A model generated the notes under the pieces. That model did not search any database. It saw only the letters and a program-made list of their open reading frames with translations, and was not told the origin of the DNA. From Rhodopirellula islandica (lineage in GTDB: Bacteria; Planctomycetota; Planctomycetia; Pirellulales; Pirellulaceae), in assembly GCF_001027925.1 (NCBI RefSeq), contig NZ_LECT01000052.1, positions 1 to 64,000 on the forward strand: a DNA stretch of 64,000 bases, read 5' to 3'. The position numbers were made by a program, and so were the translations under genes. This document shows positions 44,273 to 53,405 of the stretch, in pieces (position 1 is the stretch's first letter; the number at the start of each line of letters is the position of its first letter).

Positions 44273-44778
44273 GGGGACATCCTCGGGGCGGCTAGGATTT
44301 GAATCGGTTCCGTGGGGCGGTCAGGCAGTGCAACGGTTAGCTCGACGAGCGATGCTTCTCGATCGGAGTCGGCATCATCCTCCGATAGCAGTTGCAGTTG
44401 AAGTTGGACCTGCGAACGTTCACTGATCAGGTAGCGGTCGGATGCAATCAACGAATCGTTAATCGATTGGGCAGTGGACTCAACGGTGCGAGCGAAAGCG
44501 GGTTCGGAACCGAAGTCGTACACGATTCGTGAATCGGAATCGCTGAAGTCGAGGATCAACTGCGCCCCCTCCACTTCGACTTGGTTGGCATCCGCAACAT
44601 CCCGCCGGATGTCATTCGCCAATCGTCGAATCTCTTGCCGGTCGAGCGCGGCCGTCGTTGCGTGCTGGCTGCTGGTGCGCATCAACGACACCAACCCCAA
44701 CGTCCCGCCCAGCATGGCGATGACGAGGGCCAGCGTGACCAGCGTTTCAATCAGGGTGAAGCCGTGTCGATGATTCAT
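44269..44778 (-). CDS. Minor pseudopilin (GspJ-like)
   Basis: A 169-residue protein from the ATG at 44778 (MNHRHGFTLIETLVTLALVI), a classic type IV prepilin leader with cleavage before Phe. The downstream part (DRQEIRRLANDIRRDVADAN, RSQVQLQLQLLSEDDADSDR) is similar in layout to GspJ. The start overlaps the stop of the upstream pilin gene by four bases. A start seven codons earlier is possible but less likely. Confidence 0.72.
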   Translation of the reverse strand: MNHRHGFTLIETLVTLALVIAMLGGTLGLVSLMRTSSQHATTAALDRQEIRRLANDIRRDVADANQVEVEGAQLILDFSDSDSRIVYDFGSEPAFARTVESTAQSINDSLIASDRYLISERSQVQLQLQLLSEDDADSDREASLVELTVALPDRPTEPIQILAAPRMSP

Positions 44779-45158
44779 TCGTTCGGCTCCATTCGCCACA
44801 CATGATGCTGCAGCGTTTGCGAATGGACGGTGGTTTGGATCGTCAAATGCAAACCGTCTCGGGAATCCGTTTCAAAGGGCTCCATTTGGATCTGAACACT
44901 GGAATCCGGGTCACGTTGCTCGACGACGCCCGCCAAGTCTTCGTAGGGAATCAATGACAATCGTTGGGCTTCATTTTCAATCGCAAGCTGGCGTTCCAAA
45001 CGATCGGTGGAGACACGATCGAACGCTCGTCCACTGTGATGCATTTGCACCGCGAACCCAGTCGAAATGGCGAGGAACGCAACCCCAGCCATGGTTTCCA
45101 TCAACGTGAAACCATGGTGTGCGTTCGTGCGTGATCGGTTGGAAGAAGCCGCTCTCAT
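44775..45158 (-). CDS. Minor pseudopilin (GspI-like)
   Basis: A 127-residue protein with the prepilin signature HHGFTLMETMAGVAFLAIST, where Glu+5 is present. The size and position next to the GspJ-like gene fit GspI. It starts four bases after the upstream GspF-like stop and overlaps the next gene by four bases. Confidence 0.72.
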   Translation of the reverse strand: MRAASSNRSRTNAHHGFTLMETMAGVAFLAISTGFAVQMHHSGRAFDRVSTDRLERQLAIENEAQRLSLIPYEDLAGVVEQRDPDSSVQIQMEPFETDSRDGLHLTIQTTVHSQTLQHHVWRMEPNE

Positions 45159-45162
45159 TCGT

Positions 45163-46422
45163 TCAACTGAGTGCTTGGGTGAGGGTGGTCAGAAACAAAA
45201 ACACAGCCATGATGTGGGCCATCACGTAGACTCCCACCAAGACGGTCCCCAGCGGGACCAACCACGACATGCGAAGTTTCCATCGTAACGATCGACGACG
45301 CGTGAGATTGTCAACCAATTGATTGATCGCGGAGGGCAGATGATGGTTGCCGGCGGCGCTGGTCAGCCATGTTTGCTCTTTTGAAGTGACCACTCGCGAA
45401 CGGTGGAGAGCATCCGGCAAGGTGGTGCCATTTTCGATCAACCGGGATGCCTTGCGGCATCGATTCCGAATCCAAGGAACCCGAGAGGATTGCGACGCAA
45501 GCGACAACAACTCTGGTTCGGCGTTCCCGGCACGAATGCCGATGGCCAGCGACCGCAGAATCTCGCAACGCCAGCGTTCGATCGCGTCTTTCCCAAACCA
45601 AGGGATCCAGCGGATCAACCAGGTCGGTTGCCAACGAATTAGGATCGCCATCAAGAACCAGATTGAAAGGACGATCATCATCGCTTCATAGACCGTCGTG
45701 ATCGTTTGCAGCACACCACCGAAACTCGATCGCGTACTGACGAACTCGTCCCCAAATTCATCAAACAGTTCGATCAAGTTTGACCGAAACAAGCTTCCCA
45801 TGCCCCATGCCAAGAACATGGTGGCAAGCAAGTAAATGAATTGTTCGGCAATGATGGGGGCGGACGCCGGAGTGGTGGCGTCGATGTCTTCGAATCGCGA
45901 CGTTTCTTTCGCGGACGCGGCAGTCGATTGCGGCTGGGCATGCTGGATCGCCGCCAGCGTGTCGGCGGAAACCGGCAGTTTGGATCGCCGGACGGCTTTG
46001 ACCAACGACTCGCCTCGCATCAATCGGGCAGAGAATGATTTGGCTTGGCAGGCGATGCGGCTGGTCGAACCATTGGCGAGCGATTCCGCCAAGACGGGGT
46101 AGGACGCGCGTGTGCCCGCCGCCAATCGCATCCAACGATTCAGCGATTCCGCTTCGTCAAGGTAAGTCCAACGCCGGGCAACCAACAGCGTCCCCATCAG
46201 CATGGCCAACAACACGAAGGTGACGGGATGAGGCGCTGAAATTGCCAACGCCACCACGCAAGCCAACCAAAACAACCATTCAAAGAACGCAAAAATACGA
46301 ACCGTTTTCGGGCGGAACTGCGAGGCTGGTTTTGCGATCAGATTCCGCTTGATGGTCCGCAAGGTCGCAGCGAACAGTCCGCAGACGATGGCAATGCCGA
46401 TGAAAATGAATTGATGTGACAC
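45163..46422 (-). CDS. GspF-like inner-membrane protein, third of three
   Basis: A 419-residue protein. It opens with two or three membrane helices (FIFIGIAIVCGLFAATLRTI, FFEWLFWLACVVALAISAP). The later half carries T2SF-like helices and the typical alpha-helical cytoplasmic bundle (WRCEILRSLAIGIRAGNAEP, GTTLPDALHRSRVVTSKEQT) ending with a strong C-terminal helix (VLVGVYVMAHIMAVFLFLTT). GspF is normally a single protein of ~400 residues with two T2SF domains; here three separate genes share its features. It begins six bases after the upstream stop. Confidence 0.68.
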   Translation of the reverse strand: MSHQFIFIGIAIVCGLFAATLRTIKRNLIAKPASQFRPKTVRIFAFFEWLFWLACVVALAISAPHPVTFVLLAMLMGTLLVARRWTYLDEAESLNRWMRLAAGTRASYPVLAESLANGSTSRIACQAKSFSARLMRGESLVKAVRRSKLPVSADTLAAIQHAQPQSTAASAKETSRFEDIDATTPASAPIIAEQFIYLLATMFLAWGMGSLFRSNLIELFDEFGDEFVSTRSSFGGVLQTITTVYEAMMIVLSIWFLMAILIRWQPTWLIRWIPWFGKDAIERWRCEILRSLAIGIRAGNAEPELLSLASQSSRVPWIRNRCRKASRLIENGTTLPDALHRSRVVTSKEQTWLTSAAGNHHLPSAINQLVDNLTRRRSLRWKLRMSWLVPLGTVLVGVYVMAHIMAVFLFLTTLTQALS

Positions 46423-46428
46423 TGCTTC

Positions 46429-47235
46429 TCACCACCATCCAAAGTAGGTCAGGCCTTCGATCACCGAGACAATGGCTGTGTTCGCAGCCAAAATCGCGAA
46501 ACCCGCCGTCAACACTGCCCCAATCAGTCCGATCCGAAACAGATGTCTGACACTGCGTTGGGATCTGGACTCAATCAGAGAATGACTGTCCGAGGCCGCC
46601 TGATACCACATACGAATGGTTTCCTCCCGCGACAATTGACCTTGTCCGAGTGCCGTCACGGCTGCCAACGGATGATCCTTGATCGGCGGGTGACTCAGGG
46701 CATGTTCCCAAGACTGTCCGGCATCGAGCTGCAGAGCCGAATGAGCGGCCCAGTTCCGAAGCGGAGTGAAACGCGCTTCCTGGGCGGCGAACCGAAACGC
46801 ATCTCCGTAGGTTTGCGACCCAACCACGGACCGGTAAATCGATTCGCAAAAATCCGCCAGAGCAATCGTTTGTATCGCTCGTCCGACACCAGGGATCTTC
46901 GCCGCAACCACTGAAAGGAAAACGGGCAAACGACCTTGCAAAGAAAGCAGAACCAACAACCATCCCGCCAATGCGATCACCGCCGCCCCCGCATAGATCC
47001 ACATCAGGGTGTACATCCAAGTGACCACGAATTCTTCCTCTTCCCAACCGACGTAGTAGACCGCTCCTTCGCAAATCTGTGCGACCGCGAAAAGTAGAAA
47101 CGCTCCGACTGCCAACGCCGCCAGCAGGTACAGCAGGCTGAGTGTGGCAGCTCGAGCGAGGCTGGAACGCCCGTTGTCACGGATGGCAGCCCAGGTCTCC
47201 ACTTCGGCTTGGTCGGCAATGCTCCAGGAATTCAT
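46429..47235 (-). CDS. GspF-like inner-membrane protein, second of three
   Basis: A 268-residue protein from the ATG at 47235, which overlaps the upstream stop by four bases; a longer frame to 47352 is antisense noise. Hydrophobic segments lie at about 29-52 and 72-100, and near the C-terminus (IGLIGAVLTAGFAILAANTA). The cytoplasmic middle resembles one T2SF domain (LADFCESIYRSVVGSQTYGD, SREETIRMWYQAASDSHSLI). It probably supplies one half of a GspF-type platform. Confidence 0.68.
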   Translation of the reverse strand: MNSWSIADQAEVETWAAIRDNGRSSLARAATLSLLYLLAALAVGAFLLFAVAQICEGAVYYVGWEEEEFVVTWMYTLMWIYAGAAVIALAGWLLVLLSLQGRLPVFLSVVAAKIPGVGRAIQTIALADFCESIYRSVVGSQTYGDAFRFAAQEARFTPLRNWAAHSALQLDAGQSWEHALSHPPIKDHPLAAVTALGQGQLSREETIRMWYQAASDSHSLIESRSQRSVRHLFRIGLIGAVLTAGFAILAANTAIVSVIEGLTYFGWW

Positions 47236-48287
47236 CGGGGGACCTCCCCGATGGCATGGAGCAGTGGCGAAATCGCGGCCTGCAACAAAACAATGATGAT
47301 GGCAATCATCAGGATCCAAGCGATCCAGTGAGGAACGTTCTGCAGCCACCAAGTTTGCTGTTGATTCGCTCTTTGTTCGTGCAGTTCACTGAGTTTGCGC
47401 AAGTCATGGGCGATCGCTTGCGGATCGCGTTTTCCAGCCACCAAGTCCACGACGCACTCCTTGATAGGAGCGGGAGCCTGCTGAGGAATCTCGAGCGAGT
47501 GCTCGGAGGTAGCGCCACGGCGAACGTTGGTGGCGACGGCCTTCCAGCCTCCCGGTGCTCCGGAAGCAGCGACTTCTGCGGCGCACTCGATCGCTCGAGC
47601 GGTGTCGATTTTCGCGTCAGGGATCTCGATTTGAATGGCCAACCATCGACAGAACGTCGCCAGGACGCGAGAGGGCTGGGCTCGTCGAATCGAACGTCTG
47701 ATTCCCCAGTGAATCCAAACGGCAAAGCACGCCAGGATACAAATCACAACCACGGCGGCGAGGGCATAGTTCTGCGCAAATGTCTGGCAGATTTCTGTGA
47801 CGGAAGGAGCAAAGGGCGATGGAATGGGTTCCGATTCCGATATCGCTATCAAGATCCATGGCAACACGAAGAACGCCACGACCGAAGCGACCAACATGTT
47901 GAGAAGCGGGTTGATCGCAGCCAACCAAACGTGTCGTCGTTGGTCCTCGCGTTGCCGTATCAAGCGAACCGTTTCGTGAATGGGCAGCGTCGATCCCGTT
48001 TCCGCCATGATCTGCATGGCGATTCGAATGGACGTTTGGTAGGGCAACGACAGCGAAGCCATGGCGACCGAAGGAGACTGACCTTGTTCGATTCGCGCAC
48101 GAACGAAATCCGCTGCACGACCGAGACGCCCGAGCGCCACGTCATTCAATCCAGCCAATCCTGATACGAGCGAACGTCCAGAGTTGGCCATCGCGGAAAC
48201 TTCCTCCAACAACATCGCGAGTGACTCGTCGTTGAGTTGGATCGAGTCGGCGGTGGAGGCAGGCGTTGGAGCGGGGCCGCTGGTCAT
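47232..48287 (-). CDS. GspF-like inner-membrane protein, first of three
   Basis: A 351-residue protein from the ATG at 48287, overlapping the ATPase stop by four bases; the longer frame to 48530 is antisense to the ATPase gene. The T2SF domain reads LAMLLEEVSAMANSGRSLVS, RARIEQGQSPSVAMASLSLP and YQTSIRIAMQIMAETGSTLP. Membrane helices follow (MLVASVVAFFVLPWILIAIS and near 230), and a C-terminal helix (WIAWILMIAIIIVLLQAAIS). It is directly coupled to the ATPase, as GspF follows GspE in classical operons. Confidence 0.72.
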   Translation of the reverse strand: MTSGPAPTPASTADSIQLNDESLAMLLEEVSAMANSGRSLVSGLAGLNDVALGRLGRAADFVRARIEQGQSPSVAMASLSLPYQTSIRIAMQIMAETGSTLPIHETVRLIRQREDQRRHVWLAAINPLLNMLVASVVAFFVLPWILIAISESEPIPSPFAPSVTEICQTFAQNYALAAVVVICILACFAVWIHWGIRRSIRRAQPSRVLATFCRWLAIQIEIPDAKIDTARAIECAAEVAASGAPGGWKAVATNVRRGATSEHSLEIPQQAPAPIKECVVDLVAGKRDPQAIAHDLRKLSELHEQRANQQQTWWLQNVPHWIAWILMIAIIIVLLQAAISPLLHAIGEVPR

Positions 48288-49489
48288 GAACGGTGTCCCA
48301 AAACGCGGAACACTTCTTCTCGATCCGTCACACCCGCTTCGATCAAGCGTTCGGCTTGGGCTCGCAGGGAATCGATGCCCGCGTCTTCGATGATTCGATC
48401 CAGCTCGGATGCGGGAAGCTGATTGGCCAACGCGTCGAAGATGGCCCATCCACATTGGGAATCGTTCAGCTCCACGATTTGAGCGATCGGAATCCGCCCG
48501 GCGTAGCCCGCTCCGTGACACTGATGGCAATCACGGTTTGCGTCGGCATGGCAGGCATCACATCGTCGCCGCAGCAGGCGTTGGCACATCACGCCACGCA
48601 GCCCACTTTGAATCGCGAACGTTGGCAGGTTCATTTGCACCAACCGACGCAAAGTTCCTCCCACGGTTCCCGCATGAATCGACGAGAAACAAAGGTGACC
48701 TGTCATCGACGCTGCCAGCACAGCCTCGGCGGTTTCCACATCGCGGATTTCGCTGACCAGCAACACCTCCGCGTCCTGGCGAACAGCGGCCCGCATGGCG
48801 GACGCCAACGTCAAACCGCTGCTGGACTGCAGCTGGCTTTGACTGATCGAGTCGATCACCGATTCGATCGGGTCTTCGATCGTCAACACACTGCGTCGGA
48901 AGTCCCCGCTGGCGATGTGTGACAGGCAAGCGTACAGAGTCGTCGTCTTCCCGCTTCCCGCAGGACCGGCCACCAACAACCAACCGTCGCGAGCGTTGCA
49001 AATTGTTTGCAGACGAATCCGAGTGTTTTCATCGAGACCAAGTTCATGCAATTGCCGAACGTTTTCGCGGTCTTCCATGATTCGAATGGCAGCCCGATTG
49101 CCATGCACGGTCGGGAAGACACCCAAACGCATTTCACGTTCGGTGTCGCTTGCGTTGCGATCTGCGTCACCACTTCGCCATCGCAGCGGACCTTCTTGGG
49201 GCACGCCCATTCGATAGGACGGCAATCCCGCGAGCGCCATCAGTCGTGCCACCGGATCGCTTTCTTCGCTTCTCGGAAACGACTCGACCGTTTGCAGAAC
49301 GCCATCGATTCGAAAGGAGATCTCCCATGACTCCGCGCGAGGCTGAAGGTGCACGTCGCTGGCACCGCGCTGAATCGCGGAGGTCAAGCAGTTCTGGATC
49401 ACTTCGGTGGCGAAGTTCGGATCCATGGGGGACAGACGAGACGCGGGGCTGATCACCGATGAAAGTTCTCCTGCGAAAATCTTGGGCAC
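48284..49489 (-). CDS. GspE/PilB-like secretion ATPase
   Basis: A 401-residue ATPase. There is no long N1 domain: the N2-like part (GASDVHLQPRAESWEISFRI) comes right after ~40 residues. The core has Walker A (GWLLVAGPAGSGKTTTLYAC), an Asp box (VLTIEDPIE), a Walker-B-like SEIRDVETAEAVLAASMTGH (SEIRD instead of the usual GEIRD) and a His box (LCFSSIHAGTVGG). A tetracysteine zinc motif follows (CDACHADANRDCHQCHGAGY). This is the motor of the operon, cytoplasmic and membrane-associated. It is the first gene, with a 130-base divergent promoter region shared with the DUF1559 gene at 49620. Confidence 0.9.
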   Translation of the reverse strand: MPKIFAGELSSVISPASRLSPMDPNFATEVIQNCLTSAIQRGASDVHLQPRAESWEISFRIDGVLQTVESFPRSEESDPVARLMALAGLPSYRMGVPQEGPLRWRSGDADRNASDTEREMRLGVFPTVHGNRAAIRIMEDRENVRQLHELGLDENTRIRLQTICNARDGWLLVAGPAGSGKTTTLYACLSHIASGDFRRSVLTIEDPIESVIDSISQSQLQSSSGLTLASAMRAAVRQDAEVLLVSEIRDVETAEAVLAASMTGHLCFSSIHAGTVGGTLRRLVQMNLPTFAIQSGLRGVMCQRLLRRRCDACHADANRDCHQCHGAGYAGRIPIAQIVELNDSQCGWAIFDALANQLPASELDRIIEDAGIDSLRAQAERLIEAGVTDREEVFRVLGHRS

Positions 49490-49619
49490 GAAACCGCCAC
49501 GCGCCGCGGAACGTTAGACTAGCGGATTCCCCCGAGGGAAGTATGCGATGAGCCTAAAAAGTTTCGAACAAAACGACAGGCTGGAAGCCGATCCCACTTT
49601 CTATCTGTGCGAGGATGAC

Positions 49620-50894
49620 ATGACGCGATCACAACGTCGAAACGGATTCACGCTGTTGGAGTTGCTTGTTGTGACGGGCGTCATCGGGATCTTGATCGCG
49701 CTGTTGTTGCCAGCGGTGCAAGCGGCACGAGAGGCAGCCAGACGGATGAGTTGTTCCAACAATTTCGGTCAGATCGCTTTGGGCGTGGCGCAGTACCACG
49801 ATGCGTTCGGGCATCTGCCGCCGCATGGAACGGGGACCTTCAACAACGCCAATGATCCGCTGACAACGAATCAGTTTCGATTGAGCTTTCTGGTTTCCAT
49901 CACACCCTTCGTTGGCCAGGTTCCTCTCTGGGAAGCGATCAACGAAAGCCATGAGGGTGATCCGCCGCAGGGTGACAGCAATGAGGGAGAGAACTACTAC
50001 TCTGGATATGACTATGACGAGATGGAGTTCTACGACGAGATGGACTTCGGAGACCTGGGCGAGGGCGAAGTGCGACACACCTACCCGCCCATGGGCCCCG
50101 CACCTTCCATCTCCGCCTACGAACCGTGGCGGAATGAGGTGGGGACATTTCGTTGTCCGTCCGATCCGGGAATAGGACTCCCTGCACTCGGACGCACGAA
50201 CTACGCCGCGTGTCTTGGCGACGCGATCCAAGGGTTGGACGAAGGCTTGTGGATACACGACGGAACCGCTTGGTCACCCAGTGGCAAATTGCAAATGGAA
50301 GCGACCGGTCGCGGCATGTTCGTGCCACGCATGATCACCTCTTACGACGACGTGAGGGACGGATTGTCCTCGACGATCATGTTGGGTGAGATCTGCACCG
50401 ACTTGGGCGACAAAGACATCCGAACGTTTCCTTCGTTGAACAATGGTTGGGGCGGTGGCGTGCTGGATGACGCGGGGATGTGCAGGTCACAGCAAGATGT
50501 AGACCGGCCCATGTTTTGGGATGTTTCAGCGGGTTCGGCTCAGCTTTCATCCAACCAAGCTCAGGGGCGTGGTTTCCGCTGGGCCGACGCACTGCCGTTG
50601 ATGACTGGATTCAACACAACGCTGCCTCCCAATGCAGCACTATGTTTTGGAGGGGACGAAACCACGATTGGAACATTGACGATGAGCAGCCGTCACCAGG
50701 GTGGCGCGCATGTCGCGATGGCGGACGGCGCGATCAAGTTCATCACCGACTCGATCGACGCCGGTTACGAAATCCCCTCGGTCATTCTTGGCGGAGAAGG
50801 CGAGCAGGCTCCAGGGAATCCCAGCAACTTTGGATTGTGGGGTGCACTCGGCACTCGCGATCAAGGTGAATTGATTGACACTGGTTTTTATTGA
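49620..50894 (+). CDS. DUF1559 pseudopilin-like protein
   Basis: A 424-residue protein from the ATG at 49620 ([20 protein letters not shown]), a prepilin-type leader; the frame start at 49548 adds 24 unlikely residues. The DUF1559 signature is complete: [50 protein letters not shown] and the C-terminal [21 protein letters not shown] Tyr/Glu/Asp-rich insert ([20 protein letters not shown]) is unusual. It is divergent from the pseudopilus operon and probably supplies a major pseudopilin to it. Confidence 0.9.
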   Translation: MTRSQRRNGFTLLELLVVTGVIGILIALLLPAVQAAREAARRMSCSNNFGQIALGVAQYHDAFGHLPPHGTGTFNNANDPLTTNQFRLSFLVSITPFVGQVPLWEAINESHEGDPPQGDSNEGENYYSGYDYDEMEFYDEMDFGDLGEGEVRHTYPPMGPAPSISAYEPWRNEVGTFRCPSDPGIGLPALGRTNYAACLGDAIQGLDEGLWIHDGTAWSPSGKLQMEATGRGMFVPRMITSYDDVRDGLSSTIMLGEICTDLGDKDIRTFPSLNNGWGGGVLDDAGMCRSQQDVDRPMFWDVSAGSAQLSSNQAQGRGFRWADALPLMTGFNTTLPPNAALCFGGDETTIGTLTMSSRHQGGAHVAMADGAIKFITDSIDAGYEIPSVILGGEGEQAPGNPSNFGLWGALGTRDQGELIDTGFY

Positions 50895-50998
50895 CACTGA
50901 TTTTTGACGCAAGAGATGAACTGACGAGTCAACGCGTCGAGAAGCCAGAAGGCCATCGGCCAACCCAATCCTGTTTCTTTCCATCGCAGGGGCAATGT

Positions 50999-51135
50999 CC
51001 CTGACGATTCTCCGCCTTTGCGTCCAATTTCAATCGCAATCGCATTAAGCCTTTCGAAGCTTCGAAGCTGGCACGCAAACAGTTGGGGACAACTGTTCTA
51101 CTCTGAACTGCCGGAGCGGCACCGAAGCGGCTTGA
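50999..51135. repeat. Composite dispersed repeat (copy of the 39120-39246 unit)
   Basis: GATTCTCCGCCTTTGCGTCC and TCAATCGCAATCGCATTAAG, followed by GAAGCTGGCACGCAAACAG and the full palindrome ACAGTTGGGGACAACTGT with its TCTACTCTGA tail (51065-51107). It fills most of the 251-base gap between the DUF1559 and YpfJ-type genes. Confidence 0.6.
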
Positions 51136-51145
51136 TCGTGGCACT

Positions 51146-51997
51146 CTAAAGCTGGTCGGTTTGGAAGGTGTCGCCTTGGTTCAGGTCGCCGGTTTGCAGG
51201 CCCTTGGTGAACCAACGCAGACGCTGTTCGCTGGTGCCGTGGTTGAACGTTTCGGGTTGGACATAACCTCGACTGCGTTTTTGCAGCGTGTCGTCGCCGA
51301 TGGCGCGCGCGGCCGTCATCGCTTCTTCGATGTCACCGTCTTCGATGATGCGGTATTTCTTTTCCGCATGGTGCAGCATCACGCCGGCGAAGAAGTCGGC
51401 TTGCAGTTCCAACTTGACTGAATACTTGTTGTATTCCACTTCCGGAACCCGTTGCCGAATTTGATCCAGTTGATCGGTGTAGCCAAGCAGGTTTTGGACG
51501 TGGTGGCCGACTTCGTGAGCGACCACATACGCTTGGGCAAAATCCCCCGGTGCACCGAGTTGGCGAGCGAGCTGGCCAAAGAAAGAGGTGTCCAGGTAAA
51601 CCTTTTCATCCGCCGGGCAATAGAACGGTCCCGTGCCGCTGCTGGCCATGCCGCATCCACTGTTGACTTGGTCTTTGAACAGCACCAGTGTCGGTTTCTT
51701 GTATTCGCGGCCGGCCTGGGCAAACAGATCCGTCCAGACGTCTTCGGTGTCGGCGAAGACGGTGCTGACAAATTCACCGGCTTCGATTTCTTGCGGTGTC
51801 AGCTCGACCTCGCCACCAGCACCACCCGGGGCAGGTTGCTGGGCGGCTTGTTGCAGGAACTGCTGAGGGTTGCCGCCCAGCAAGCCGATGATGATCGCGA
51901 TCACGATCACGCCGATCCCACCGCCAACGACCGCGCCACCGCCACTGGTCCGACGATCTTCCACATTGTCACTTTGTCGTCGTCCACGCCAACGCAT
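51146..51997 (-). CDS. YpfJ-type neutral zinc metallopeptidase
   Basis: A 283-residue protein with the YpfJ/KPN_02809 family layout: a basic N-terminus (MRWRGRRQSDNVEDRR), one membrane helix (VVGGGIGVIVIAIIIGLLGG), then a zincin domain. The active site is HEVGHH (residues 161-166) in YVVAHEVGHHVQNLLGY. SGTGPFYCPADEKVYLDTSF and LQADFFAGVMLHH also match the family. It is a membrane-anchored periplasmic peptidase of unknown substrate and is not in an operon. Confidence 0.9.
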   Translation of the reverse strand: MRWRGRRQSDNVEDRRTSGGGAVVGGGIGVIVIAIIIGLLGGNPQQFLQQAAQQPAPGGAGGEVELTPQEIEAGEFVSTVFADTEDVWTDLFAQAGREYKKPTLVLFKDQVNSGCGMASSGTGPFYCPADEKVYLDTSFFGQLARQLGAPGDFAQAYVVAHEVGHHVQNLLGYTDQLDQIRQRVPEVEYNKYSVKLELQADFFAGVMLHHAEKKYRIIEDGDIEEAMTAARAIGDDTLQKRSRGYVQPETFNHGTSEQRLRWFTKGLQTGDLNQGDTFQTDQL

Positions 51998-52376
51998 GCC
52001 GCACCTGTTGTTTGATTCGTTTTTTAGAAAAGAGCTGGGCGTCGACCCGAACGGGGACGCCGTTCAAATTGTCACACAATTGTTCAGGTGAGAAAAGCGT
52101 CGGGGGGCGAAGTGTGGCCCGGATTGAAAATCATCCGTCCGGCTGCGAACCAGCTCGGAGGTGATGGTCCAAGTCCATGAAATGGGGGTCAGCGGAAACG
52201 CCCACTCTGCGTTGGATTGTCGCAAAAGCGGTTGTGACCTAGGTTTGGCGTGAGAATCAGCTTTTGGGTGGTCAAATGAGACACATTGCCCCCTCAGCTG
52301 GCTGTTCCTGGATCGCGAATGGGCACCTTCACGGTAAGATGAACAGCCTCATCAGCCCTCTTTTCAATTCGCCAAT
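51998..52376. other. Gene-free divergent gap
   Basis: 379 bases between the divergent YpfJ-type gene and the YgfZ gene. It contains a short GC-rich inverted piece (GGCGTCGACCCGAACGGGGA, then CGCC, near 52040). Nothing else I can support was seen: no gene, tRNA or dispersed repeat. Confidence 0.5.
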
Positions 52377-53405
52377 ATGCCATCTTCTTCGTTGCTGATC
52401 CGTTTGCCCGCCTTGTCCGTTGTGGATTTGGTCGGTGCAGACGCCACCGCGATCCTGCACAACTTGACCACCAACGATGTCAAAAAGCTGACCTCTGAAA
52501 GTCCGAACCGCTTCGGATTGGAGACGTTCATCACGAATGTTCGCGGCAAGTGCTTGGGCCACGTCGTCGCCTTTGCCACTGAAAACGGGTACCGAATGAT
52601 CGGATCCCCTGGCGTCATCGCAACCGCGGATAGCGTCAGCAGCATGCGGCAATCGCAAGCCATCGCCGAGCACGCCGACCGCTACACGATCCGCGAAGAC
52701 GCGGCGCCGGTGATTCGCGACGAAGACCTGGCCGCTTGGATGGTCATCGATGGCAACGAAGAACCGGCCCAGACGACTCCGTCGCCACGCATGACGACCC
52801 AAGACGGCATCGATTCGTATCGCTTGCCTTGGGTGAAGTCCGGCACGTTGTTCTTGCTGCCCGTGGAAACCGCCCCGGAACACCCCTCGGTGATTGCCGA
52901 ACGATTGGGAGTGGAGTCCGATTCGTTGGTTGCGGGGGACGAAAACGATTTCCACGCTCATCGTCTTGCGGCCGGGTTCCCTTGGTTTGGAATCGATCTG
53001 ACGGACGCTCATTTGCCTCAGGAAGCCGACCGAGAGACGCAAACGATCAGCTTCACCAAAGGCTGTTACTTAGGGCAGGAAACGGTCGCTCGCTTGGACG
53101 CACTGGGGCAAGTTCAGAAGAAACTGGTGCGTTGGAAGCTGTCTGGATTGCCAGCGGGGACCCAGCCCGAGGCGGACGACAAACTTCGTGCTCAAGACGC
53201 GGCCGCGGATGCCAAACCGGTGGGGCGAATCACCAGTGTGGGACGCATCAACGATCAAGGGGAAGGTTTGGCCATGGGATATGCTCGCCGCAGCCACTTT
53301 GAGGCGGGATCCGTTTTGGCGGGTTCGAGATTGGCGGAAGATGTGGGCGAAGTGACCTACACCGCAGAAGTGTTGCCGCCAGTGCGAGGAGAATCGCCAG
53401 AATGA
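52377..53405 (+). CDS. ygfZ: YgfZ/GcvT-like folate-binding protein
   Basis: A 342-residue protein with the YgfZ signature KGCYLGQETVARLDALGQ (residues 228-245), whose K-G-C-Y-x-G-Q-E includes the functional Cys230. The N-terminal half (LVGADATAILHNLTTNDVKK, ETFITNVRGKCLGHVVAFAT) is the GcvT-like folate-binding fold. YgfZ is needed for maintenance of some Fe-S enzymes, such as MiaB. It is slightly longer than E. coli YgfZ (326). Its last four bases overlap the start of the ECF sigma factor gene (ATGA), an unusual coupling. Confidence 0.92.
   Translation: MPSSSLLIRLPALSVVDLVGADATAILHNLTTNDVKKLTSESPNRFGLETFITNVRGKCLGHVVAFATENGYRMIGSPGVIATADSVSSMRQSQAIAEHADRYTIREDAAPVIRDEDLAAWMVIDGNEEPAQTTPSPRMTTQDGIDSYRLPWVKSGTLFLLPVETAPEHPSVIAERLGVESDSLVAGDENDFHAHRLAAGFPWFGIDLTDAHLPQEADRETQTISFTKGCYLGQETVARLDALGQVQKKLVRWKLSGLPAGTQPEADDKLRAQDAAADAKPVGRITSVGRINDQGEGLAMGYARRSHFEAGSVLAGSRLAEDVGEVTYTAEVLPPVRGESPE

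Noticed and set aside
48288-48530. Longer start for the first GspF-like protein
   Set aside because: It overlaps the ATPase gene by 240 bases and is Arg/Ser-rich. The ATG at 48287 has the 4-base overlap used throughout the operon.
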